Of a stretch of DNA of 39,603 nt, positions 34,662-39,603 are shown in pieces. Numbering within the stretch: the stretch's first letter is position 1; each line of letters starts with the position of its first letter. Made by a program: the position numbers and the translations under genes. Source of the stretch: Cycloclasticus sp. symbiont of Bathymodiolus heckerae (lineage in GTDB: Bacteria > Pseudomonadota > Gammaproteobacteria > Methylococcales > Cycloclasticaceae); assembly GCA_002101235.1 (NCBI GenBank), contig LWTL01000106.1, positions 1-39,603 of the forward strand, written 5' to 3'. The notes beneath the pieces are model-generated. The model saw nothing but the letters and a program-made list of their open reading frames with translations, had not been told where the DNA came from and ran no database searches.

Positions 34662-34943
34662 ATGATTAAAGCATTCAGATGCAGCGAGACTGAAGAAATA
34701 TTTAATGGCACAAGATCTAAAAAGTTACCCATAGATACCCAGCAAACAGCAAGGCGTAAACTAAGGATGTTAAATAATGCGCTTGAATTAAATGATTTAC
34801 GTGTTCCTCCAGCTAACCGGCTTGAGTTGTTGAGGGGGAATAGAAAAGGCCAGCATAGTATTCGAATTAATAATCAGTACCGTATTTGTTTTGTCTGGAA
34901 TAATGGCAACATAAAGAGAGTTGAAATAGTTGACTATCATTAA
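34662..34943 (+). CDS. higB: HigB-type toxin (RelE superfamily)
   Basis: A 93-aa ribosome-dependent mRNA interferase. MIKAFRCSETEEIFNGTRSK, ARRKLRMLNNALELNDLRVP, LRGNRKGQHSIRINNQYRIC and the C-terminal EIVDYH are all characteristic of HigB toxins; the basic and aromatic residues near the end line the active site. Toxin-first order, with the antitoxin 12 bp downstream, is the rule for higBA. Base composition is AT-rich, and the pair lies in a mobile-element scar, suggesting acquisition by transfer. Confidence 0.92.
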   Translation: MIKAFRCSETEEIFNGTRSKKLPIDTQQTARRKLRMLNNALELNDLRVPPANRLELLRGNRKGQHSIRINNQYRICFVWNNGNIKRVEIVDYH

Positions 34944-34955
34944 GGAGTGTGAAAA

Positions 34956-35237
34956 ATGACTAAATTAAATAATGTGCACCCCGGAGAGGTTCTTCAAGAA
35001 GAGTTTTTACGACCCATGAGTCTTTCTCAAAATAAATTAGCAAGAGCAATGCATGTTTCTCCACGCCGAATTAATGAAATTGTGCATGGTAAAAGGTCTA
35101 TTACTGCTGATACGGCTTTACGTTTAGCTAAGGTGTTTGCAATGAGTGCGGAGTTTTGGATGGGCTTGCAAGCTGATTACGATTTAGAAGAGGCGGCTAT
35201 TGGTGATATTGATGATCTTGAACCTGTTGCTGCTTAA
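34956..35237 (+). CDS. higA: HigA-type antitoxin
   Basis: A 93-aa XRE-family (helix-turn-helix) antitoxin that neutralises HigB and represses its own promoter. Seen: NNVHPGEVLQEEFLRPMSLS, NKLARAMHVSPRRINEIVHG, and KRSITADTALRLAKVFAMSA followed by EFWMGLQADYDLE, the standard HigA sequence. AAGGAG at 34941-34946 is a strong RBS. The C-terminal acidic tail (AIGDIDDLEPVAA) is unremarkable. Confidence 0.93.
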   Translation: MTKLNNVHPGEVLQEEFLRPMSLSQNKLARAMHVSPRRINEIVHGKRSITADTALRLAKVFAMSAEFWMGLQADYDLEEAAIGDIDDLEPVAA

Positions 35238-35518
35238 CCATAGAAGAATTAAAGGAAATCAAGGGGGCCTCATATATGGACACGCGATTCAATATGAGTG
35301 GAAATAGAAGGTTTGGATTAGGGTTTTTAAGTAGATGAATCCGATATGGTTTGTGGTTTATATTATTTTACAGTCGTAATATTTAAATTTAGTATCATCA
35401 GACATTAATTTCAACTTTCTTGTTGCTAAAACATCAAGGGGTCAGCCAGTTTGATTCGTAGTGGTAGTGAATAGGCTCAGGTTTTGTAATCGAGCATTAT
35501 GGTTGGTAGGGTTTGTTT
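35238..35518. other. Intergenic stretch with repeat fragments
   Basis: 281 bp after higA without a gene. AATCAAGGGGGCC at about 35257 and ATCAAGGGGTCAGCCAGTTT at about 35434 match the element at 34403, and the RAYT-type upstream sequence follows at 35473-35503. The rest is AT-rich and I see nothing else. Confidence 0.5.
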
Positions 35519-35693
35519 ATGGCTGGACCAATAAGAATTGAATATGCGGGTGCTCTTTATCATGTGACGTCACGGGGTGACCGGCGCGAGGATATTTTTG
35601 TTGATCAAGCAGATCGCTGGGGGATTTAGTGTGCATTATTCAACGGTGAGCCGTGCCATTAAAAAGGCAGAAATGCTTGAATGCAAGACCTGA
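35519..35693 (+). pseudogene. REP-associated tyrosine transposase (RAYT), internally deleted
   Basis: ATG 35519 opens MAGPIRIEYAGALYHVTSRG, then DRREDIFVDQADR: the N-terminus of a RAYT (Y1 transposase) with the HVTSRGDRRE signature. After 33 residues the frame runs into WGI-stop (35627-35629). In another frame, from about 35620, GFSVHYSTVSRAIKKAEMLE continues to TGA at 35691-35693, which is the C-terminal helix-turn-helix end of the same protein. So most of the gene, including the catalytic Tyr region, has been removed by an internal deletion that also shifted the frame. Confidence 0.8.
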
Positions 35694-35848
35694 CCCTTCT
35701 CTCTTTGGTATCAAGAGAGGCTTTTTTCGGGGCTGAGGTATCAAGAGCCTTTAACGTATGGTTGGTCTTGGCGGGATAGTATAGGGGGATTGTTTAGTTT
35801 TCTAAGGTAACCGATGGGCCGGTTGTTATTGTGAAATAAATAGAAAAT

Positions 35849-35925
35849 TGGCGCGCTCGGCGGGAGTCGAACCCACGACCTTCGGCTTCGGAGGCCGATA
35901 CTCTATCCAGCTGAGCTACGAGCGC
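35849..35925 (-). tRNA. tRNA-Arg (anticodon CCG)
   Basis: The reverse complement reads GCGCTCGTAGCTCAGCTGGA... and folds as a full tRNA: acceptor GCGCTCG/CGAGCGC, D-arm with AGCTCAGCTGGATAGAGT, anticodon stem TCGGC/GCCGA with loop CTCCGAA (anticodon CCG, reading CGG), T-loop GGGTTCGACTCCC, discriminator G and an encoded CCA (35849-35851). 77 nt. tRNA genes are common insertion sites; the RAYT scar is 150 bp away. Confidence 0.96.
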
Positions 35926-36072
35926 GTTGAATTTCGATAGCATTATAGCGTGAATTTTTAATGTTAAATTATTTCAATGTGAATGCCCTTAAATTTTTAA
36001 GTGGTTTTTATAGGCGGCGTTATGTCCTAGGGTTTATAATTCCTTTTATATGTCACGAAATGGAGTCACTGA

Positions 36073-36558
36073 GTGAGTGAAGATAAAAAAATTATAGGCG
36101 ACCTGGGTAAGGTTATTGGCGTTTTAGTATTAATTGCGGTTGTTATTTCTGTTATTGCTATGAGTTTAGTGAGCGATGATGATGCTGCAAGAGCGGCTTG
36201 GGAAGAGAAGCAGGTATTGAATAGAATTAAGCCGTTAGGTGAATTGGCAACAACAACGGAGGAGGCGCAAAAAGCGAGCCCTGTGTTAGCAGAGCCTGAA
36301 CCTATTGTTGCTGAGCCAATGACTGCGAAGCAAGTTTACAACACGGCGTGTATGGCTTGTCACACAACAGGTGCAGCAGGTGCGCCAAAAATTGGTGATA
36401 TTGCTGAATGGGAGTTTCGTATTGCACAAGGCAATGATGTGCTCTTTGAACATGCGACTAAGGGCTTTAAAGGAATGCCGCCACGTGGTGGTTCTTCTCA
36501 ATTAACGGACGAAGATGTTCAAGCTGCAATTAGTTTTATGGTGAATAATAGCCAGTAA
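36073..36558 (+). CDS. Cytochrome c5-type monoheme cytochrome, membrane-anchored
   Basis: A 161-aa periplasmic electron carrier. GTG start at 36073 with TGGAG at 36061-36065; the N-terminus (about 12-35, VIGVLVLIAVVISVIAMSLV) is an uncleaved membrane anchor. Then comes a charged, Pro/Glu-rich linker (SPVLAEPEPIVAEPMTAKQ) and a class I cytochrome with heme site CMACH (93-97), axial Met probably in GMPPRGG, and LTDEDVQAAISFMV at the end. It could donate electrons to terminal oxidases or peroxidases such as the one at the start of the window. Confidence 0.9.
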   Translation: MSEDKKIIGDLGKVIGVLVLIAVVISVIAMSLVSDDDAARAAWEEKQVLNRIKPLGELATTTEEAQKASPVLAEPEPIVAEPMTAKQVYNTACMACHTTGAAGAPKIGDIAEWEFRIAQGNDVLFEHATKGFKGMPPRGGSSQLTDEDVQAAISFMVNNSQ

Positions 36559-36633
36559 GGTTGTTATTATTTGACTTTATAGTCAGAGACCATAAGCCTC
36601 TTTGAACTAGAGGAAACGCTTTTCCAGCTAATT

Positions 36634-38637
36634 CTACTTTAGTAAGCTTTTCATAAGGGCCAAGTTATCTTGGCCCTTTTTCTTTTGTTCTTCGGGATCT
36701 TGTTTTTGTACAGCGGCCCAATTCAAATCTTCAATGGGTAGTTCTGATAAAAACCGGCTAGGCTCTGTTGAGGTTATATCATCGTATTTTTTGCGGTGTG
36801 AGCAATAACTAAAGGTGAGATGTTTTTGAGCGCGGGTAATGCCAACGTAGGCGAGCCGACGTTCTTCCTCAATTTGTTCGCTGTCGATGCTGTTCTGATG
36901 AGGTAAAATACCTTCCTCCATACCGATTAAAAAAACGTAGGGGAACTCGAGCCCTTTCGCAGCGTGTAACGTCATTAATTTTATTTGGTCTGTTTTTTCT
37001 TCTTCCTCGTTTCGTTCTAAGCTGTCGAGTAGCATCATGCGAGAAACGATATCGCCTAAACTGCGTTCTTGCTGTGATTTTTTAGCGCTATTTTCTATCC
37101 ATTTTATAAGCTCAAGCACGTTGTCTATTTTACGTTCAGCTTGTTTGTCGCTATTAGCATGGGCTTTTATCCAATCGTAATAATCAATCTGTTGGATCAT
37201 TTCGTGAAGAATGGGGATAGGTTCTTCTTGTTGGGATCGATCTGAGAGTTGAACAATCCAGTCGCAAAATGAACGAAGTTTATGATATGTCCGTTCGTTT
37301 AGTTGCTGTTCAAGCCCTATTTCAAAACAGGCGTCGAACAAACTAATATGGCGATCATTGGCATACAGCGCGAGTTTCTCAACAGTCGTTGTGCCTATTT
37401 CACGGCGCGGGGTGTTGATGATACGTAAAAAAGCACTGTTATCGTCAGGGTTAATGAGTAACTTGATGTAGCTTAGAACATCTTTAATTTCAGTATGTGA
37501 AAAGAATGAGGTGCCGCCACTAATTGCGTAAGGTAAAGATAATTCGCGCAAACTTTTTTCTAATAGTCGAGCTTGGTGGTTGCTACGATAAAGAATGGCG
37601 AAGTCAGCATTGTTAGCGCGGTGTTTAAACTTTACACGTGATATTTCAGCGGCAATTTGTTGGGACTCAGAAAATTCATCTTTACATTTTATGACGTTAA
37701 TTTTCTCGTCACTTTGAATGTTACTCCAAAGATTTTTTTCATATAAATGGGGGTTATTGCTAATAAGCTGATTAGCGGCTTTTAAAATTCGTTGGTTGGA
37801 ACGATAGTTTTGTTCTAGTTTTATAATTTCTAGTCTAGGGAAATCATTTTTTAGCGTGAATAAATTTTCAGGGTTTGCGCCGCGCCATGCATAAATGGAT
37901 TGGTCGTCGTCACCTACCACGGTAAATTGACCCACGGAACCAACAAGGCGCTTGAAAAACTCATATTGCGTTGTGTTGGTGTCTTGATATTCATCCAGCA
38001 GGAGATAGCGGGTGCTGTTTTGCCACTTTTCTAAAATAGCTTGATGTTCTTTAAATAAGATTAAAGGTGTGAGGATTAAGTCGTCAAAATCTACCGCATT
38101 GCAGACGCGGTTGTATTGTTGGTACTGCTCATAAAGCGCCGCTGCAAATTGTTGTTGGCTATCTTCTGCAATGGACATGGCTTGAGCCGGCAAAATAGCC
38201 TGATTCTTCCAATTGGATATTTGCCAAGAAAGGGTCGATACTTGTGCCTTATCTAGAGGGTGTTTGCCGGTTTCCAGGATGTCTTGAAGTGTTTTTATTT
38301 TATCTTGTTCATCGAGGATGCTGATGTTCTTTTTGAGCCCCAGTGATTGGTGCTCTCTGCGAATAATATCCAGCCCGAGTGAGTGGAAGGTAGAAATTCG
38401 AATACCTTTGATTTTTTTGGAAGAGCAAATTTTTTCAACGCGTGCACGCATTTCTCTAGCGGCTTTATTGGTAAAAGTAACCGCTGTAATGTGTTTTGCT
38501 TCTACGCCATTGCTAATTAAATATGAAATTTTTTCAGTGATAACGCGTGTTTTTCCACTGCCCGCGCCGGCAATAACCAATAAAGGCGTGTCGGTGGTTG
38601 TAACGGCTTTTTGCTGTTCTGGGTTAAGGTTTGGCAC
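36634..38637 (-). CDS. rep: ATP-dependent DNA helicase Rep
   Basis: A 667-aa superfamily 1A 3'-5' helicase that helps replication restart and clears proteins from DNA. Motifs in order: Q-motif LNPEQQKAV, Walker A GAGSGKT, Ia TFTNKAAREM, TFHSLG, motif II LLLDEYQDTN, motif III VGDDDQSIYAWRGA, IV QNYRSN, V MTLHAAKGLEFPYVFLIGME, and VI YVGITRAQ. Length and C-terminus fit Rep rather than UvrD (about 720 aa). A plus-strand terminator is embedded at its 3' end. It precedes comM in the same direction of neighbouring genes. Confidence 0.95.
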   Translation of the reverse strand: MPNLNPEQQKAVTTTDTPLLVIAGAGSGKTRVITEKISYLISNGVEAKHITAVTFTNKAAREMRARVEKICSSKKIKGIRISTFHSLGLDIIRREHQSLGLKKNISILDEQDKIKTLQDILETGKHPLDKAQVSTLSWQISNWKNQAILPAQAMSIAEDSQQQFAAALYEQYQQYNRVCNAVDFDDLILTPLILFKEHQAILEKWQNSTRYLLLDEYQDTNTTQYEFFKRLVGSVGQFTVVGDDDQSIYAWRGANPENLFTLKNDFPRLEIIKLEQNYRSNQRILKAANQLISNNPHLYEKNLWSNIQSDEKINVIKCKDEFSESQQIAAEISRVKFKHRANNADFAILYRSNHQARLLEKSLRELSLPYAISGGTSFFSHTEIKDVLSYIKLLINPDDNSAFLRIINTPRREIGTTTVEKLALYANDRHISLFDACFEIGLEQQLNERTYHKLRSFCDWIVQLSDRSQQEEPIPILHEMIQQIDYYDWIKAHANSDKQAERKIDNVLELIKWIENSAKKSQQERSLGDIVSRMMLLDSLERNEEEEKTDQIKLMTLHAAKGLEFPYVFLIGMEEGILPHQNSIDSEQIEEERRLAYVGITRAQKHLTFSYCSHRKKYDDITSTEPSRFLSELPIEDLNWAAVQKQDPEEQKKKGQDNLALMKSLLK
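36655..36681 (+). terminator. Terminator for cytochrome c5 inside the 3' end of rep
   Basis: AAGGGCCAAG, TTATC and TTGGCCCTTTTT form a strong hairpin with a T-run in plus orientation, 96 bp after the cytochrome stop. It lies entirely inside the last codons of rep on the opposite strand (NLALMKSL), so the coding sequence and terminator share DNA. Confidence 0.7.
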
Positions 38638-38686
38638 AGCGAAGGGCTTGGTTAAAAACAGGAGTGAATTCTACCGTATTTGTAGA

Positions 38687-39120
38687 TTACATGATGCGTT
38701 TATCCATGCGTCGGTAGCTAAGCGCCTCGGTTAAATGCTGGCGTTGAATATTGTTTTCTCCGCTCATGTCGGCAATGGTTCTGGATACCCTTAATATTCG
38801 GTGATAAGCGCGGTGAGAAAGCCCTAGTTTTTCAATAGCTTGCTCTAAGAGTATGTGATCATCATCGTTAATATGGCAATGTTGCTTAATATGCGAGGTG
38901 GATAAAAGGTGGTTAGGTTGGCCTTGTCGTGAAAGTGCGCGTTGCTGAGATATATGTACGCGCTTAGCAATAGTGAGGCTGCTTTCTTCGCCTTTGGTGC
39001 TACCTTTGCGCAGCATTGCAGTAGAAATTCTGGGTACTTCGATATGCATATCAATCCTATCTAGTAATGGGCCAGAAATTTTATGCCGATAGCGTGAAAC
39101 TTGAACGGGTGTGCATTGGC
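38687..39120 (-). pseudogene. comM: comM (YifB), C-terminal part, split by a Tn7-like transposon
   Basis: Reading from 39120 the minus strand encodes QCTPVQVSRYRHKISGPLLD, RIDMHIEVPR and on to RQHLTEALSYRRMDKRIM, the C-terminus of the ComM/YifB AAA+ (Mg-chelatase-like) helicase needed for branch migration in natural transformation. The N-terminal two-thirds (about 350 residues, including Walker A/B) are missing upstream, where the sequence changes to transposon end. comM is a known preferred site of Tn6022/AbaR-type Tn7-like elements, so insertion there is expected. The product can no longer work, so transformation proficiency may be reduced. Confidence 0.9.
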
Positions 39121-39478
39121 TGTAAGATACAAAATTAAATGATAATTTAATGCCCTTAAAGGAACATTGTCACAAAATTAAATGATAATTTCGTAACCCC
39201 ATGATGAAAATAAGTTTATATTCTACAAAATTAATTGAGAAAGATTGTTATGCCAGCTAGAAAAATCCCATTAAATTATCGCAACATCACTGGGTATGTA
39301 CAAAGTGATAAAGGTGGCGATTACACGTACTTTGAGTCAGGGTTAGAGAGAGATGCTTTGATTTTGGCGGAGTATGATGAAAATGTACTTTCATTTAAAA
39401 CGCAGCCAAAAAAATTCACTTATGAGCGTGATGGTAAAAACAGAAGCTATACACCAGATATATTCATAGCCTATAAAG
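39121..39478 (+). mobile_element. Left end of a Tn7-like (Tn6022-type) transposon
   Basis: The comM frame stops matching at about 39120, and TGTAAGATACAAAATTAAATG follows: a 5'-TGT end as in Tn7-like elements. Within the next 115 bp are three same-direction AAAATTAA-type sites, then tnsA reading inward. The other end lies beyond the window, so the 5-bp target duplication (candidate TTGGC, 39116-39120) cannot be checked. The IS at 39479 interrupts the element. Confidence 0.75.
39129..39236 (+). repeat. TnsB-type binding repeats in the transposon end
   Basis: ACAAAATTAAATGATAATTT occurs identically at 39129-39148 and 39172-39191 (43-bp period), and a partial third copy ACAAAATTAATT lies at 39225-39236. 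All point the same way, into the element. Spaced direct repeats of about 20 bp at the left end are what TnsB-family transposases bind in Tn7. Confidence 0.75.
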
Positions 39479-39483
39479 TGTAG
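39250..39483 (+). pseudogene. tnsA: tnsA-like endonuclease gene, truncated by the IS
   Basis: ATG 39250 opens MPARKIPLNYRNITGYVQSD, then YFESGLERDALILAEYD, NVLSFKTQPKKFTYERDGKN and RSYTPDIFIAYK: the N-terminal endonuclease domain of TnsA, which cuts the 5' strands at the transposon ends. A Glu of the ESGLERD block and Asp70 of YTPD are the first catalytic acids; the catalytic Lys (in the E-x-K strand beyond) and the C-terminal TnsC-binding part are cut off at 39478, where the IS begins and gives a stop (39481-39483). A TTG start at 39235 is possible but less likely. The nuclease is surely inactive, so the element should be immobilised or limited to copy-in. Confidence 0.82.
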
Positions 39484-39603
39484 TGGTCAAGTAAATTTGG
39501 CCACAGTTTTGTATTCAGCCCAGTAGTTTTTCTCCGCAACATTTGGCGATAAGCCATTGTTATGTTGATGAGGCCTGACTTGGCTGTAGTACCCGATTAT
39601 ATA
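39479..39603 (-). mobile_element. IS3-family element, second copy end (inverted)
   Basis: Exact reverse complement of positions 3-127: TIR starts TGTAGTGGTCAAG at 39479, and the transposase tail occupies 39487-39603 on the minus strand. The element inserted into tnsA; the rest lies beyond the window. Confidence 0.88.
39487..39603 (-). CDS. IS3-family transposase (OrfB), C-terminal fragment
   Basis: The same 38 residues as the copy at 3-119 (YYSQVRPHQHNNGLSPNVAE...), read on the minus strand from the window edge to its stop at 39487-39489. Identity to the left copy is 100 percent over 125 bp, so the two copies are recent or belong to one active family in this genome. Confidence 0.8.
   Translation of the reverse strand, partial: YIIGYYSQVRPHQHNNGLSPNVAEKNYWAEYKTVAKFT

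Larger units (their letters stand above)
34523..35697. mobile_element. RAYT/REP-type scar flanked by 16-bp inverted repeats, containing higBA
   Basis: AGGGTCAGGTCTTGCA (34523-34538) and TGCAAGACCTGACCCT (35682-35697) are exact reverse complements. The right copy overlaps the end of a broken RAYT gene, where such repeats normally lie. A diverged repeat unit (GAGGTCTTGCAATCAAGCAT at about 34553 and CAGGTTTTGTAATCGAGCAT at about 35479) and two further ATCAAGGGG-type elements (34403, 35434) also occur. Together they show at least two rounds of REP-type insertion around the toxin-antitoxin pair. Confidence 0.55.

Noticed and set aside
39121..39603. CRISPR-associated transposon
   Set aside because: Only a tnsA fragment is visible; comM insertion is typical of the TniQ-targeted Tn6022 group and no cas gene or array is in the window.

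Overview
The window is a 39.6 kb stretch of a moderately AT-rich gammaproteobacterial chromosome. Gene content (PII/AmtB, a Lap-type biofilm system, CobB, a pyrophosphate-type phosphofructokinase, ComM, Rep, cytochrome c5) fits a free-living, probably marine gammaproteobacterium. A PPi-dependent PFK with this low-to-mid GC recalls the Methylophaga/Cycloclasticus neighbourhood, but that assignment is an inference from gene content only.

Both edges are the same 125 bp in opposite orientation: the last 38 codons and terminal end of an IS3-family element. At the left the IS abuts a decapitated gene with a Pro-Glu repeat. At the right it cuts a tnsA-like gene of a Tn7-like transposon. That transposon has in turn split comM: its presumed left end (39121 onward) carries two identical 20-bp repeats and a third partial one, as expected for transposase binding sites. 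The edges look like places where an assembly stopped in a repeated IS.

Layout, left to right: di-heme cytochrome c peroxidase translationally coupled to a DGC/PDE (PAS-GAF-GGDEF-EAL); a TetR / RND-MMPL exporter / LolA-like / outer-membrane beta-barrel operon; glnK-amtB; a stand-alone elongation factor G; a glycosyltransferase / NAD-epimerase / sirtuin operon with overlapping ends; a YeeE/YedE (pmpAB) sulfur-transport pair whose first gene is frameshifted; a minus-strand trio (GDCCVxC-like small Cys protein, BASS transporter, DoxX); and PPi-PFK.

From 20.9 to 34.3 kb lies a complete-looking Lap adhesion locus: lapD (degenerate GGDEF/EAL receptor), lapG (periplasmic Cys protease), lapE/C/B (type I secretion), a LuxR-type regulator, a receiver-only paralogue, two small proteins, and a LapA-like adhesin with the retention module and a TAAG LapG site. 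In the expected scheme, c-di-GMP bound by LapD sequesters LapG, so the adhesin stays plugged in the outer membrane; when c-di-GMP falls, LapG cuts at TAAG. The adhesin is only 1210 aa and shows no RTX repeats at its C-terminus. A perfect 19-bp repeat precedes both the receiver-only gene and the adhesin gene, pointing to shared control.

Between the adhesin and a tRNA-Arg(CCG) is a mobile-element scar: a HigBA toxin-antitoxin pair and a deleted REP-associated tyrosine transposase (RAYT) remnant bracketed by a perfect 16-bp inverted repeat. The window closes with cytochrome c5, the Rep helicase and the broken comM/tnsA junction.
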